Notes: generated by a model not told the origin, from the letters alone. 40,572 nucleotides of DNA from an uncultured Blautia sp. (GCA_948436455.1 CAOJIB010000005.1:1-40572), one strand, 5' to 3'. Counted from the first letter of the stretch, positions 8,481 through 17,422 are shown. Translations and numbers: made by a program.

Positions 8481-9545
8481 CTACTTGCTGCTCCCTGTAT
8501 ATTTACGCAGGAACCGAACGAGGCATTCCATCTCTTCCCGGGTTCCTATGGTAATGCGCAGATATTCCTTTACCCGTTCGCCCGCAAAGCGACGCACATA
8601 AATATGGGCCGCCCGCAGCGCTTTAAAAAGCTCCTCTCCGGAATAATCCGGATGCGCGGCGAATACGAAATTCGTCTTGCTGTCTTTGAAAATAAAGCCC
8701 AGCGCAGCCAGCTGCTCCTTCGTCCATTCCCTTGTATCGTTGATTTTTTGCAGGGTTTCCTGGAAATAGGCCTCGTTCTTCAACGCTTCCACACCCAGCA
8801 CCAGCGCCGTCTGGTCCATCGTATAAGAATTAAAGGAGTATTTCACATCGCTTAAATACTGCAAAAGCTTTGGATTTCCCATCGCGTAGCCGATCCGCAT
8901 CCCTGCCATCGCGCGGGATTTGGAAAAGGTACGCACGATCAGAAGATTGTCGTACTTATCCAGCAGCGGCAGCGCGGACACCGCGCCGAAATCCACATAT
9001 GCCTCGTCCACGATTACCACCACGTCCGGATTGCTGCGAATGATTTCCTCAATCTGCTCCAGCGGCAGCACGACGCCTGTGGGCGCGTTGGGATTGGGGA
9101 AAATGACTCCGCCGTTTTCCTTTTTGTAATCTCCCGGCTCAATTTCAAAGTCCTCGTTCAGCGCCGGGCATTCATAGGGAACCTGAAACAGCTCCGCCCA
9201 GACCTTATAGAAGGAATACGTAACATCCGGGAAAAGAATCGGCTTCTTTGAATTAAAAAATGTCAAAAAGGACAAGGCCAGCACTTCGTCCGACCCCACG
9301 CCGACAAACACCTGATCGTCCGACAAGCCATGGTACTGAGCCAATGCGTGCACCAACGCGCCCGCCGTACAATCCGGATACAGCCGCAGAGAATCCGCGC
9401 GCAGATTCTTCAAAGCTTCCTGTACCTCCGGCGCCGGCGGGTACGGATTTTCATTTGTATTTAATTTTATCATGTCTGGCTCGTCGGGCTGCTCACCCGG
9501 TACGTAAGGAACCACCTGCCGCATATTTTTTTCCCAATTCTTCAT
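8481..9545 (-). CDS. hisC: Histidinol-phosphate / aromatic aminotransferase
   Basis: 354 residues from ATG 9545, which has AGGAGGAG immediately upstream. An upstream in-frame start (9599) would add 18 residues without such a site. It is a PLP class I/II fold with NPNAPTG (151-157), DEAYVDFG (180-187) and the Schiff-base lysine in TFSKSRAMAGMRIGY (Lys209). HisC converts imidazole-acetol phosphate to histidinol phosphate, and in Bacillus the same enzyme also transaminates phenylpyruvate and hydroxyphenylpyruvate. No other his gene is nearby. The divergent trp operon makes a role in aromatic amino acid synthesis plausible. It is the first gene of a three-gene minus-strand operon with its own promoter. 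Confidence 0.9.
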   Translation of the reverse strand: MKNWEKNMRQVVPYVPGEQPDEPDMIKLNTNENPYPPAPEVQEALKNLRADSLRLYPDCTAGALVHALAQYHGLSDDQVFVGVGSDEVLALSFLTFFNSKKPILFPDVTYSFYKVWAELFQVPYECPALNEDFEIEPGDYKKENGGVIFPNPNAPTGVVLPLEQIEEIIRSNPDVVVIVDEAYVDFGAVSALPLLDKYDNLLIVRTFSKSRAMAGMRIGYAMGNPKLLQYLSDVKYSFNSYTMDQTALVLGVEALKNEAYFQETLQKINDTREWTKEQLAALGFIFKDSKTNFVFAAHPDYSGEELFKALRAAHIYVRRFAGERVKEYLRITIGTREEMECLVRFLRKYTGSSK

Positions 9546-9619
9546 AAGCTCCTCCTCTTTCTGACCGGAAATCATTCTGTAGATTCCGGCCGTTCGCATT
9601 TCAGTATTTTGATCTGTCT

Positions 9620-9648
9620 ATTTTACCGGGCAGGGACGCTTTTGTAAA
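9620..9648 (-). promoter_or_regulatory. Promoter of the hisC-COG2426-proS operon
   Basis: Minus-strand -35 TTTACA (9648-9643), exact 17-base spacer, -10 TAAAAT (9625-9620). Both boxes match consensus at five of six positions. The start site would be about 70 bases before the hisC ATG. Confidence 0.75.
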
Positions 9649-9878
9649 GTAGTTTTCCCTATTTTGCCAAAGACGTCGCAACCGTTTGGTCTTTCGCTCC
9701 GCTGCCGAGACCGCTGCACAAATTTGTAACTATATCCGCCTTCGGCTTCATCGTTACGGAATCCGGCCTATTGAAAGTTTGCCTCACAGCAAAGAAACCG
9801 AATTCTTGGCCGCCCAAAGCTGCTGCCTGCACAGGTGCGGGCTGGATAGTTACGCAAGTCTTTCCCAAACGGCGGCCC
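9649..9878. other. Divergent intergenic stretch with protein-like minus-strand frame
   Basis: No confident gene. A minus-strand frame running from about 9893 to its stop at 9659 reads like protein (for example FGFFAVRQTFNRPDSV and IVTNLCSGLGSGA). Its only ATG (10000) lies inside the T-box leader of the other strand, and there is no ribosome binding site. It may be a decayed gene end or a dispersed repeat. Confidence 0.4.
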
Positions 9879-9907
9879 TTGACAATCGCCTCTCGATGTG
9901 TTATTTT
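9879..9907 (+). promoter_or_regulatory. Promoter of the trp operon
   Basis: Perfect -35 TTGACA (9879-9884), exact 17-base spacer, -10 TATTTT (9902-9907). Transcription would start near 9914, directly before the T-box stem I. Confidence 0.8.
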
Positions 9908-9913
9908 TAAAAA

Positions 9914-10197
9914 AATCATATCGCAAACCGTTGACGCGGAGATAACGGCGATGATGCCTCTACAGAGAGCCTGCGATGCTGAGATGCAGGTGAGAAACAA
10001 GTCGTCAAATGGACCGCTGAGGGTGCAGTCAAATGCATAATTTTATGCAAAGTATTCTGCAACGTGTGGGCATACGTCAGTTGCCGGGGATATGTTGGTA
10101 TCTCGCTAAGCGCATAGGCCATTCCTATGAATCAAGGTGGCACCGCGGATAGTTTTTTATTCGTCCTTGACAGATTGTTTTCTGTCGGGGATTTTTT
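9914..10197 (+). promoter_or_regulatory. T-box leader, tryptophan specific (UGG specifier)
   Basis: Leader RNA that senses uncharged tRNA(Trp). Stem I elements are visible: the CGATGATGCC segment (9949-9958), the AGAGAGC distal motif (9964-9970), the GATGCTGAGATG apical loop (9975-9986), and a specifier-loop codon TGG (10010-10012) followed by ACC, as in other T-boxes. The 14-base T-box core AGGTGGCACCGCGG (10135-10148) is a slight variant of the usual GGGTGGNACCGCG. TCAAGG (10132-10137) can pair with CCTTGA (10165-10170) to form the antiterminator. The same CCTTGA is needed for the terminator at 10164-10197, so the two folds exclude each other. A hairpin TGCATA/TATGCA (10034-10048) probably belongs to the stem II region. 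When tRNA(Trp) is uncharged, trpEGDCFBA is transcribed. Confidence 0.92.
10164..10197 (+). terminator. T-box regulated terminator
   Basis: TCCTTGACAG (10164-10173) pairs fully, with two G-U pairs, with CTGTCGGGGA (10182-10191) around an 8-base loop, and is followed by six T. It competes with the T-box antiterminator for CCTTGA. Confidence 0.9.
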
Positions 10198-10238
10198 ATT
10201 TACAGAAAGCTCGCCGCTTTCAACTATACCAGAACATA

Positions 10239-10275
10239 AAAACTCCTTTGACGAAAACAATCAAGGGAGTTTTTT
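10239..10275 (+). terminator. Second intrinsic terminator between T-box and trpE
   Basis: AAAACTCCTTTGA (10239-10251) pairs with TCAAGGGAGTTTT (10261-10273), 13 pairs with one G-U, around a 9-base loop, and the 3' arm runs into a six-T tract (10270-10275). It ends only 6 bases before the trpE ribosome binding site AAGGAGG (10282-10288). No second T-box core precedes it, so how polymerase passes it is unclear. Confidence 0.85.
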
Positions 10276-10296
10276 GCATGTAAGGAGGAAAAGCCC

Positions 10297-11763
10297 ATGA
10301 AAATTTTACCCGAGCTTTGCAAGGTCAAAGAAATCGCCGCTTCCGGCACGTACGACGTGCTGCCGGTGAGCTGTGAAATACTTTCGGATTTCATCACGCC
10401 CATCGAAGCGATAAAAATCCTAAAAAACCAATCGGCGCACTGCTATATGCTGGAATCCGCCCAGGCCAACGATACCTGGGGGCGCTATACCTTCCTCGGC
10501 TTCGACCCGAAACTAGAGATCACCTGCATCGATGGGGAAATGACGGCGGGCAACATCCATTTTCAAACCGACGCCCCTTCCGCCTATCTTAGACAGGTTC
10601 TGGCAGATTACAAAAGTCCCCGCTTTGATTACCTTCCCCCCTTCACCGGCGGGTTGGTGGGCTACTTCTCTTATGATTATCTGAACTACAGCGAGCCTTC
10701 TATCCGATGCGGCGTGCAGGATACTGAAAATTTCAAGGACGTGGATCTGATGCTTTTCGATAAGGTGATCGCTTTTGACAACGTCCGGCAAAAGATCGTT
10801 TTGATCGTCAATATGCCGCTGAACGAGCCGGAAAGCGGCTACCAGAAGGCCGCCCTGGAGCTTGATCGGCTAGCCGCCCTTTTGCGCACCGGAGAAAAGA
10901 AAAAAGAACCGGCCGGCCATCTGCTGGGCGAAGTTACGCCGCTGTTTGACAAGGCAGCCTACTGCCGGATGGTAGAACGGGCAAAGAACCATATTCGGGA
11001 AGGAGACATTTTCCAGATCGTCCTCTCCAACCGGCTTTCCGCCCCTTTTACCGGCAGCCTTTTAAACGCCTACCGACTCCTGCGAACCATTAATCCGTCG
11101 CCCTATATGTTTTATTTCTCCGGCACGGATGTGGAGGTAGCCGGCGCTTCTCCAGAGACATTGGTGAAATTAGAAAACGGTGTGCTGCATACCTTTCCTC
11201 TGGCAGGTACCCGCCCCAGAGGCCAAACGCCCGAAGAAGATCTGGCCCTAGAAGCGGAACTTTTGGCCGATGAAAAGGAGCTGGCCGAGCACAATATGCT
11301 GGTGGATCTGGGTAGAAACGATCTGGGAAAAATCAGTCGCTTCGGCTCTGTACAAGTAGCAAAGCTGCACTCCATCGAACGCTACTCCCACGTGATGCAC
11401 ATCGGTTCCACCATCCGAAGCGTCATCCGAGAAGACGCCGACGCGCTGGATGCCATTGAGGCAGTACTGCCGGCCGGCACGCTTTCCGGCGCGCCCAAGA
11501 TCCGTGCCGGGGAGCTAATCAGCCAATTAGAAAATAACAAACGGGGCATTTACGGCGGCGCCATCGGTTACATCGACTTTACCGGCAATATGGACACCTG
11601 TATCGCGATCCGCATCGCCTACAAGAAAAACGGCAAGGTTTTCGTCCGCAGCGGCGCGGGCATCGTCGCTGATTCCGTCCCGGAAAAGGAATATGAAGAG
11701 TGTATCAATAAGGCCAAAGCCGTCATTCGCGCGCTGGAGCTTGCAAAGGAGGCGGACGCATGA
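10297..11763 (+). CDS. trpE: Anthranilate synthase component I
   Basis: 488 residues. Makes anthranilate from chorismate and ammonia supplied by TrpG, the first committed step of tryptophan synthesis. The N-terminal domain carries the feedback-site motif CYMLESAQ (49-56, equivalent to LLES), predicting inhibition by tryptophan. The chorismate-binding domain (about 215-480) has GDIFQIVLSNR, LAGTRPRG, DEKELAEHNMLVDLGRND and the conserved ELISQLE to YGGAIGY segment. The start at 10297 has AAGGAGG 8 bases upstream. It is the first gene of trpEGDCFBA, controlled by the T-box leader; its stop overlaps the trpG start by four bases. Confidence 0.98.
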   Translation: MKILPELCKVKEIAASGTYDVLPVSCEILSDFITPIEAIKILKNQSAHCYMLESAQANDTWGRYTFLGFDPKLEITCIDGEMTAGNIHFQTDAPSAYLRQVLADYKSPRFDYLPPFTGGLVGYFSYDYLNYSEPSIRCGVQDTENFKDVDLMLFDKVIAFDNVRQKIVLIVNMPLNEPESGYQKAALELDRLAALLRTGEKKKEPAGHLLGEVTPLFDKAAYCRMVERAKNHIREGDIFQIVLSNRLSAPFTGSLLNAYRLLRTINPSPYMFYFSGTDVEVAGASPETLVKLENGVLHTFPLAGTRPRGQTPEEDLALEAELLADEKELAEHNMLVDLGRNDLGKISRFGSVQVAKLHSIERYSHVMHIGSTIRSVIREDADALDAIEAVLPAGTLSGAPKIRAGELISQLENNKRGIYGGAIGYIDFTGNMDTCIAIRIAYKKNGKVFVRSGAGIVADSVPEKEYEECINKAKAVIRALELAKEADA

Positions 11764-12329
11764 TTTTATTAATCGATAATTACGACAGCTTTTCCTACAA
11801 TCTTTATCAATTGATCGGGGAGATCGACCCGGCGATCCGGGTGATCCGCAACGACGCGATGACCGTAGAAGAAATCCGCGCGCTGCAGCCGGATCGGATC
11901 ATTCTCTCCCCCGGCCCGGGCCGGCCCGAGGATGCCGGCGTCACCGTACAGGTCGCGGCGTCCCTGGGCCAGGAAATCCCTATTCTGGGCGTCTGCCTCG
12001 GCCATCAGGCGATCTGCGCCGCCTTTGGCGCTGCGATTACCTATGCCAAAGAGCTGATGCACGGCCGACAGTCCATCGTACGGTTCGATACAAACTGTCC
12101 GCTGTTCTTGGACTGTCCCAGGGAAGCGCCGGTCGCCCGGTATCATTCCCTGGCCGCCGATCCGGATACGATTCCCGAAACGCTGCAGATCACCGCCGAA
12201 ACGGCCGACGGGGAAATCATGGCCGTCCGGCACAAAAAATACCCCATCTACGGCGTGCAGTTTCACCCGGAATCAATCCTGACGCCGGACGGAAAAACCA
12301 TGCTAAAAAATTTCATAAAGGAGATATAA
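11760..12329 (+). CDS. trpG: Anthranilate synthase component II (glutamine amidotransferase)
   Basis: 189 residues, a stand-alone class I glutamine amidotransferase that feeds ammonia to TrpE. Catalytic triad: Cys79 in GVCLGHQ, His169 and Glu171 in QFHPESI. The oxyanion motif ILSPGPGRPEDAG lies at 48-60, and HGRQS near 101-105 is typical of TrpG/PabA. It starts in an ATGA overlap with trpE, indicating translational coupling. No pabB or pabC is nearby, so whether it also serves folate synthesis cannot be told. Confidence 0.97.
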   Translation: MILLIDNYDSFSYNLYQLIGEIDPAIRVIRNDAMTVEEIRALQPDRIILSPGPGRPEDAGVTVQVAASLGQEIPILGVCLGHQAICAAFGAAITYAKELMHGRQSIVRFDTNCPLFLDCPREAPVARYHSLAADPDTIPETLQITAETADGEIMAVRHKKYPIYGVQFHPESILTPDGKTMLKNFIKEI

Positions 12330-12332
12330 ACG

Positions 12333-13364
12333 ATGATCAAAGAAGCCATTGTAAAGATCGTAAGCAAACAGGACCTGACCTATGACGAAGCCTACGCCGT
12401 CATGAACGAGATTATGAGCGGAGAAACCAGCTCCACGCAAAACGCCGCTTTCTTAGCCGCTCTTTCCACGAAAAGCGCCCGAGCCGAGACAACGGATGAG
12501 ATCGCCGGCTGCGCCGCCGCCATGCGGGATCATGCCACAAAGGTAGAAACGAATATGGAACTTTTTGAGATCGTCGGCACCGGCGGCGATAACGCCCATA
12601 GCTTCAATATCTCCACCACCGCAGCCCTGGTGGCTGCCGCCGGCGGTATGAAGGTCGCCAAGCACGGCAATCGGGCCGCTTCCTCCCAGTGCGGGACTGC
12701 CGACTGCCTGGAGGCCTTGGGCGTCAATATTTTGCAAAGCCCGGATACCTGCCGAAAGCTTCTAAAAGAGGCCGGCATGTGCTTCTTTTTCGCCCAGCAA
12801 TACCACACCTCCATGAAGTACGTCGGCGCGATCCGCAAGGAGCTGGGCTTTCGCACCGTATTTAATATCCTAGGGCCCTTGACGAATCCGGGAAGTCCTT
12901 CGATGCAGCTTTTTGGCGTATACGACGCCTATCTGGTGGAACCGCTGGCACAGGTGCTGGTAAGTCTGGGCGTCACCCGGGGCATGGTCGTCTACGGCCA
13001 GGATAAGCTGGACGAAATTTCCTTAAGCGCGCCCACGACCGTATGTGAAATCAAGGACGGCTGGTATAAAACCTACGTCGTCGCACCCGAGGATTTTGGC
13101 TTCGCCCGCTGCCAAAAATCCGATCTGGCCGGCGGCTCCCCGAAAGAAAACGCGCAGATTACCCGCGGGATTCTCAAAGGCGAACAGGGGCCGAAAAGAA
13201 ACGCCGTGCTTTTGAACGCCGGCGCGTCCCTCTATATCGGCGGCAAGGCAGAAAGCATGAAAGAGGGCGTCGCCCTGGCAGCCAAGCTGATCGATTCAGG
13301 AGCGGCCCTGGCCGTTTTGGAAAAGCTGATTGAAATCAGCAATCAGGCGGAGGTACGCCCATGA
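12333..13364 (+). CDS. trpD: Anthranilate phosphoribosyltransferase
   Basis: 343 residues, usual length. Transfers phosphoribose from PRPP to anthranilate. An N-terminal helical domain (1-70) is followed by the PRPP-binding motif GTGGD (82-86), NISTTAA (92-98) and [15 protein letters not shown] (110-124), with the second metal motif near [17 protein letters not shown]. The start is 3 bases after the trpG stop with AAGGAGAT upstream. The end overlaps trpC by four bases (ATGA). Confidence 0.97.
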   Translation: MIKEAIVKIVSKQDLTYDEAYAVMNEIMSGETSSTQNAAFLAALSTKSARAETTDEIAGCAAAMRDHATKVETNMELFEIVGTGGDNAHSFNISTTAALVAAAGGMKVAKHGNRAASSQCGTADCLEALGVNILQSPDTCRKLLKEAGMCFFFAQQYHTSMKYVGAIRKELGFRTVFNILGPLTNPGSPSMQLFGVYDAYLVEPLAQVLVSLGVTRGMVVYGQDKLDEISLSAPTTVCEIKDGWYKTYVVAPEDFGFARCQKSDLAGGSPKENAQITRGILKGEQGPKRNAVLLNAGASLYIGGKAESMKEGVALAAKLIDSGAALAVLEKLIEISNQAEVRP

Positions 13365-14143
13365 CAATCCTGGACCAGCTCGCCGGCCATGCCAGGGAGC
13401 GCACCCGGCGGGCGAAAGAACAGCTTTCCTTACAAGAACTTGCACGGCAGGCCCTTTCCCTTCCGAAGGGAGATTTCGCCTTTGAAAAGGCGCTGAGAAA
13501 CCCGGGAATCTCCTTTATCTGCGAATGCAAAAAGGCGTCGCCTTCCAAAGGGCTGATTGCACCGGACTTTCCCTATCTTTCCATCGCCAGAGAATATGAG
13601 ACCGCGAAGGCCGACGCCATTTCCGTACTGACGGAGCCGAAATGGTTCCTGGGCAGCGACGACTATCTCCGGGAAATCGCCGCCGCCATCTCCATTCCCT
13701 GCCTGCGCAAGGATTTTACCATAGACGAATATATGATCTATGAAGCAAAGCTTCTTGGCGCTTCCGCCGTCCTTTTGATCTGCGCCCTTCTGGATGCGAC
13801 GCAGCTACGGGAATACCAAAGCCTCTGCGACGCTCTAGGCCTGTCGGCGTTAGTAGAGGCCCACGATGAAGCGGAAATCGAAAAAGCGTTGCAAGCCGGC
13901 GCGCGTATCGTCGGCGTCAACAACCGCAATCTAAAGGATTTTACTGTGGATACCCAAAACAGCCGGCGGCTGCGGGCGCTACTGCCTCCGGAGGTGCTTT
14001 TCGTCTCGGAGAGCGGCGTGGGAAACGCCGACGATGTAGCAAAGCTTTCGTCCATCGGCGCGGACGCCGTATTGATCGGAGAAACGCTGATGCGGGCCGC
14101 CGACAAAAAGGCGAAGCTTTTAGAATTGCGAGGCGCCCTATGA
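13361..14143 (+). CDS. trpC: Indole-3-glycerol phosphate synthase
   Basis: 260 residues, a single-domain TIM barrel that closes the indole ring from CdRP. Catalytic residues sit in [12 protein letters not shown] (Glu55, Lys57, Lys58 region), CLRKDF (Lys117), [17 protein letters not shown] and VSESGV, the full signature of the family. It is not fused to TrpF, unlike in Escherichia coli. It begins and ends in ATGA overlaps with trpD and trpF. Confidence 0.97.
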   Translation: MTILDQLAGHARERTRRAKEQLSLQELARQALSLPKGDFAFEKALRNPGISFICECKKASPSKGLIAPDFPYLSIAREYETAKADAISVLTEPKWFLGSDDYLREIAAAISIPCLRKDFTIDEYMIYEAKLLGASAVLLICALLDATQLREYQSLCDALGLSALVEAHDEAEIEKALQAGARIVGVNNRNLKDFTVDTQNSRRLRALLPPEVLFVSESGVGNADDVAKLSSIGADAVLIGETLMRAADKKAKLLELRGAL

Positions 14144-14751
14144 CGAAAATAAAACTCTGCGGCCTCTCCCGCCCCGAAGACATCGAAGCCGCCAACGCCC
14201 TGGCGCCCGCTTGCATCGGCTTCGTCTTCGCGAAAAAAAGCCGACGGTACATTTCTCCCGAAAAGGCCGGATGCTTGAAGCAGATGCTTTCTGCCAATAT
14301 CCAGGCAGTCGGCGTATTCGTACAGGAAAAACCCGAGGTAATCGCGGCGCTTTTAAACGCTGGAATCATTGACGCCGCCCAGCTTCACGGCGGCGAATCC
14401 GACGATTTTATCCGACAGCTTCGCGCACTTTCCCAAAAGCCGCTCCTGCAGGCCTTTTCCATAAAGACGCCCTCGGACGTAGACGCCGCCAGGGAAAGCC
14501 TAGCAGATCTCATCTTGCTGGATTCTGGCACCGGCGGCACCGGGACGGCCTTCGATTGGCGATTGCTGGAAAATATCCGCCGGCCCTATTTCCTGGCCGG
14601 CGGCCTTACGCCCCAAAACGTCGGCGACGCGATCCGGCTTTGCAGGCCCTACGGCGTGGACGTAAGCTCCGGCGTCGAGACCAACGGCAAAAAAGACATA
14701 CAAAAAATGGCGGCTTTTACAGCCGCAGTCAGAAAGGAAGATCGACTATGA
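14140..14751 (+). CDS. trpF: Phosphoribosylanthranilate isomerase
   Basis: 203 residues, TIM barrel catalysing the Amadori rearrangement of PRA to CdRP. General base Cys7 (KLCGLSR) and general acid Asp128 ([10 protein letters not shown]) are in place. [17 protein letters not shown] (27-43) and AGGLTPQNV are typical. It overlaps trpC at the start and trpB at the end by ATGA. Confidence 0.96.
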   Translation: MTKIKLCGLSRPEDIEAANALAPACIGFVFAKKSRRYISPEKAGCLKQMLSANIQAVGVFVQEKPEVIAALLNAGIIDAAQLHGGESDDFIRQLRALSQKPLLQAFSIKTPSDVDAARESLADLILLDSGTGGTGTAFDWRLLENIRRPYFLAGGLTPQNVGDAIRLCRPYGVDVSSGVETNGKKDIQKMAAFTAAVRKEDRL

Positions 14752-15938
14752 CAAATCCAAACGGACGCTTCGGCGTTCACGGCGGCCAATATATTCCGGA
14801 AACACTGATGAACGCGGTAATCGAGCTGGAGGAAGCCTACCTGCATTACAAGGACGATCCCGACTTCCGCAGGGAGCTTTCCGGGCTTTTCAACGAATAC
14901 GCCAACCGTCCCTCCCGGTTATACTACGCGAAAAAAATGACCGAGGACCTAGGCGGCGCAAAGATTTACCTCAAGCGGGAGGATCTCAACCATACCGGCT
15001 CCCACAAGATCAACAATGTGCTCGGCCAGGCCTTACTGGCCAAAAAGATGGGGAAAACCCGCCTGATCGCCGAAACGGGCGCGGGACAGCATGGCGTGGC
15101 TACCGCAACGGCGGCGGCCCTGATGGATATGGAATGCGTCGTCTTTATGGGAGAGGAAGATACCGTCCGCCAGGCTTTAAACGTCTATCGGATGCGTCTT
15201 CTGGGCGCAAAGGTCGTTCCCGTAAAGACGGGCACAGGCACGCTTAAGGACGCCGTATCCGAAGCGATGCGCGAATGGACTTCCCGGATTGGCGACACCC
15301 ATTACTGTCTGGGCTCCGTCATGGGGCCTCACCCCTTCCCGACGATCGTCCGGGACTTCCAGGCGGTCATCTCCCGGGAGATCAAGGAACAGCTCTTCGC
15401 GAAGGAAGGGAAGCTGCCAGACGCAGTGCTTGCCTGCGTGGGCGGCGGTTCCAATGCCATGGGCAGTTTCTATCATTTCATCGAAGATCCCAGCGTCCGG
15501 CTGATTGGCTGCGAAGCCGCGGGCCGCGGTGTAGATACTTTTGAAACGGCCGCCACCATCGCCACCGGCCGGCCGGGCATTTTCCATGGAATGAAATCCT
15601 ATTTCTGCCAGGATGAATATGGCCAGATCGCACCGGTATACTCCATTTCCGCGGGATTGGATTACCCGGGCATTGGGCCGGAACACGCCTACCTGCACGA
15701 CACCGGCCGGGCCACATACGTTCCTGTGACCGATGAAGAGGCTGTGCGCGCTTTCGAATATATGGCGAAAACCGAAGGAATCATCTGCGCCATTGAATCG
15801 GCCCATGCCGTCGCCCACGCCCAAAAGCTTGCGCCTACTATGGGAAAAGAACAAATCCTGGTCATCACGATTTCCGGCAGAGGCGACAAAGACTGCGCCG
15901 CCATCGCCCGCTACAGAGGGGAGGATATCCATGAGTAA
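14748..15938 (+). CDS. trpB: Tryptophan synthase beta chain
   Basis: 396 residues from ATG 14748, which overlaps the trpF stop in the same ATGA arrangement as the other trp junctions; GAAGGAAG lies 8 bases upstream. The frame is open further upstream but that part is inside trpF. It joins indole to serine with PLP: Schiff-base Lys87 in [18 protein letters not shown] (GAGQ loop), and the phosphate-binding glycines GGGSNA. TrpB1 type (not the archaeal TrpB2), forming an alpha2-beta2 complex with TrpA. Confidence 0.97.
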   Translation: MTNPNGRFGVHGGQYIPETLMNAVIELEEAYLHYKDDPDFRRELSGLFNEYANRPSRLYYAKKMTEDLGGAKIYLKREDLNHTGSHKINNVLGQALLAKKMGKTRLIAETGAGQHGVATATAAALMDMECVVFMGEEDTVRQALNVYRMRLLGAKVVPVKTGTGTLKDAVSEAMREWTSRIGDTHYCLGSVMGPHPFPTIVRDFQAVISREIKEQLFAKEGKLPDAVLACVGGGSNAMGSFYHFIEDPSVRLIGCEAAGRGVDTFETAATIATGRPGIFHGMKSYFCQDEYGQIAPVYSISAGLDYPGIGPEHAYLHDTGRATYVPVTDEEAVRAFEYMAKTEGIICAIESAHAVAHAQKLAPTMGKEQILVITISGRGDKDCAAIARYRGEDIHE

Positions 15939-16698
15939 TATTACAAAAGCTTTTGCCAATGGAAAAGCATTTATCGCCTTTATCACCTGCGGCGACCCGG
16001 ATCTAGAAACTACTGCCGCCGCCGTTCGCGCCGCCGCTTCAAACGGCGCCGACCTGATCGAGCTTGGCATTCCCTTTTCCGATCCCACCGCCGAAGGGCC
16101 TGTGATCCAGGGAGCCAATCTCCGGGCGCTGCAAGGCGGCGTTACCACCGATAAAATCTTTTCTTTCGTCGAAGATCTACGCCGGGACGTACAGATCCCG
16201 CTGGTATTTATGACCTACGCCAACGTCGTATTCTCCTATGGAGCCGAACGCTTTATCGCCGCCTGCCAAAGGATTGGCATTGACGGACTGATCCTGCCCG
16301 ATTTGCCCTTTGAGGAAAAAGAAGAATTCCTGCCCCTTTGCCATGCCTACGGCGTAGATCTGATTTCCCTTGTAGCTCCCACATCCCAGAACCGCATCGC
16401 CCGGATCGCCCGGGAGGCGGAGGGCTTTTTGTACATTGTCTCCAGCTTGGGCGTTACTGGGACCAGAAGCGAAATCAAGACCGACCTTTCTTCCATCGTA
16501 GAGGTCGTGCGCCAGAATACCGATATTCCCTGCGCCATCGGCTTTGGCATTTCCACGCCTGCCCAGGCGCAAAAAATGGCCGCCCTTTCCGACGGGGCGA
16601 TTGTCGGCTCCGCGATTATCAAGCTGCTGGCAAAATATGGGAAAGAAGCTCCTTCGTATATCGGAGACTATGTACGGATGATGAAGGATGCATTATAG
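15931..16698 (+). CDS. trpA: Tryptophan synthase alpha chain
   Basis: 255 residues from ATG 15931, which overlaps trpB by 8 bases with GGGGAGGAT upstream. A TIM barrel that cleaves indole-3-glycerol phosphate to indole and G3P. Catalytic Glu44 is present in [10 protein letters not shown]. The position equivalent to catalytic Asp60 of the enteric enzyme is glutamate here (Glu55, in [10 protein letters not shown]), a conservative change. The phosphate loops near VAPTSQ and GVTG and the GFGIS segment are normal. Last gene of the operon, followed by a GC-rich hairpin and T5. Confidence 0.96.
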   Translation: MSNITKAFANGKAFIAFITCGDPDLETTAAAVRAAASNGADLIELGIPFSDPTAEGPVIQGANLRALQGGVTTDKIFSFVEDLRRDVQIPLVFMTYANVVFSYGAERFIAACQRIGIDGLILPDLPFEEKEEFLPLCHAYGVDLISLVAPTSQNRIARIAREAEGFLYIVSSLGVTGTRSEIKTDLSSIVEVVRQNTDIPCAIGFGISTPAQAQKMAALSDGAIVGSAIIKLLAKYGKEAPSYIGDYVRMMKDAL

Positions 16699-16700
16699 GG

Positions 16701-16719
16701 CCGGCGGCCGGGCGTTTTT
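16701..16719 (+). terminator. Probable terminator of the trp operon
   Basis: A compact GC stem, CCGG-CGG-CCGG (16701-16711), is followed by GCG and five T (16715-16719). The stem is short; an alternative fold pairs CGGCGG (16702-16707) with CCGCCG (16720-16725). Its position right after trpA favours a terminator. Confidence 0.4.
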
Positions 16720-16732
16720 CCGCCGTTCCATC

Positions 16733-16761
16733 TTGCATCCCCCGCGTTTTTTTGCTACACT
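16733..16761 (+). promoter_or_regulatory. Promoter of luxS
   Basis: Extended -10 TGCTACACT (16753-16761), with TTGCAT (16733-16738) 17 bases upstream of the TACACT hexamer. It lies about 48 bases before the luxS ATG. Confidence 0.55.
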
Positions 16762-16808
16762 ATTTACGGAAACCATAAGAAAATTATTAAACTAAAGGAG
16801 CAAGGATT

Positions 16809-17288
16809 ATGGAAAAAATCAAGAGCTTTACGATAGACCATTTCAAGCTTCAGCCCGGCGTCTATGTCGCCAGGAAAGATCCGGTGGGCAACGATGTGGT
16901 AACCACCTTCGACCTGCGTATGACCTCGCCCAATGAGGAACCGGTTATGAATACGGCGGAGCTGCATACGATCGAGCATTTGGCCGCCACCTTTTTGCGC
17001 AATCATCCCGATTTCGGGGATAAGGTCCTCTATTTTGGGCCGATGGGCTGCCGCACCGGGAACTACCTTCTGCTAAAAGGGGATTATGAATCAAAGGATA
17101 TCGTCCCTCTGATTACAGAAACCTTCGAATTTATCCGGGACTTTGTAGGCGCTGTGCCGGGAGCCACCCCCAAAGACTGCGGCAATTATCAGGATATGAA
17201 TCTAGATATGGCCAAATACATAGCTGTGCGCTACCTAGAGGAAGTCTTGTACAATATTTCTCCGGACTGTCTGGTATATCCGGACTGA
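16809..17288 (+). CDS. luxS: S-ribosylhomocysteine lyase (autoinducer-2 synthase)
   Basis: 159 residues. Cleaves S-ribosylhomocysteine to homocysteine and DPD, the precursor of AI-2, in the activated methyl cycle. Metal ligands His53 and His57 lie in HTIEH, and Cys124 in DCGNYQ. Catalytic residues Glu56 and Cys81 (GPMGCRTG) are present, so it should be active. AAAGGAGCAAGG lies upstream of ATG 16809. It is a single-gene unit with its own promoter and a long hairpin terminator downstream. No pfs (SAH nucleosidase) or metK is adjacent. Confidence 0.98.
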   Translation: MEKIKSFTIDHFKLQPGVYVARKDPVGNDVVTTFDLRMTSPNEEPVMNTAELHTIEHLAATFLRNHPDFGDKVLYFGPMGCRTGNYLLLKGDYESKDIVPLITETFEFIRDFVGAVPGATPKDCGNYQDMNLDMAKYIAVRYLEEVLYNISPDCLVYPD

Positions 17289-17349
17289 TTGCCGAATCAG
17301 GCGCCGCCTGATAATCTGCAAAGAACATACCCAAAGGGTATATCATCAT

Positions 17350-17422
17350 AAAAAAGCGTTTTCGCATATATGGCCGCAGTGCAAGAGCTGCGCAGCAATA
17401 TATAGTGAGAAAACGCTTTTTT
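17350..17422. terminator. Long hairpin terminator after luxS, with an extended loop
   Basis: AAAAAGCGTTTTC (17351-17363) pairs perfectly with GAAAACGCTTTTT (17409-17421). The A- and T-tracts at the two feet could make it work on both strands. The unusually long interior contains further complementary parts: ATATAT with ATATAT and GCAG with CTGC. A second hairpin, ATCAGGC-GCC-GCCTGAT, lies nearer luxS at about 17295-17311 without a T-tract. Confidence 0.75.

Noticed and set aside
15177..16148. 323-codon minus-strand frame opposite trpB/trpA
   Set aside because: Antisense shadow of two genes with complete catalytic motifs; low-complexity composition and no ribosome binding site.
16699..16808. 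SAM or other methyl-cycle riboswitch before luxS
   Set aside because: Gap is only 110 bases and contains a terminator and a promoter; no riboswitch core seen.
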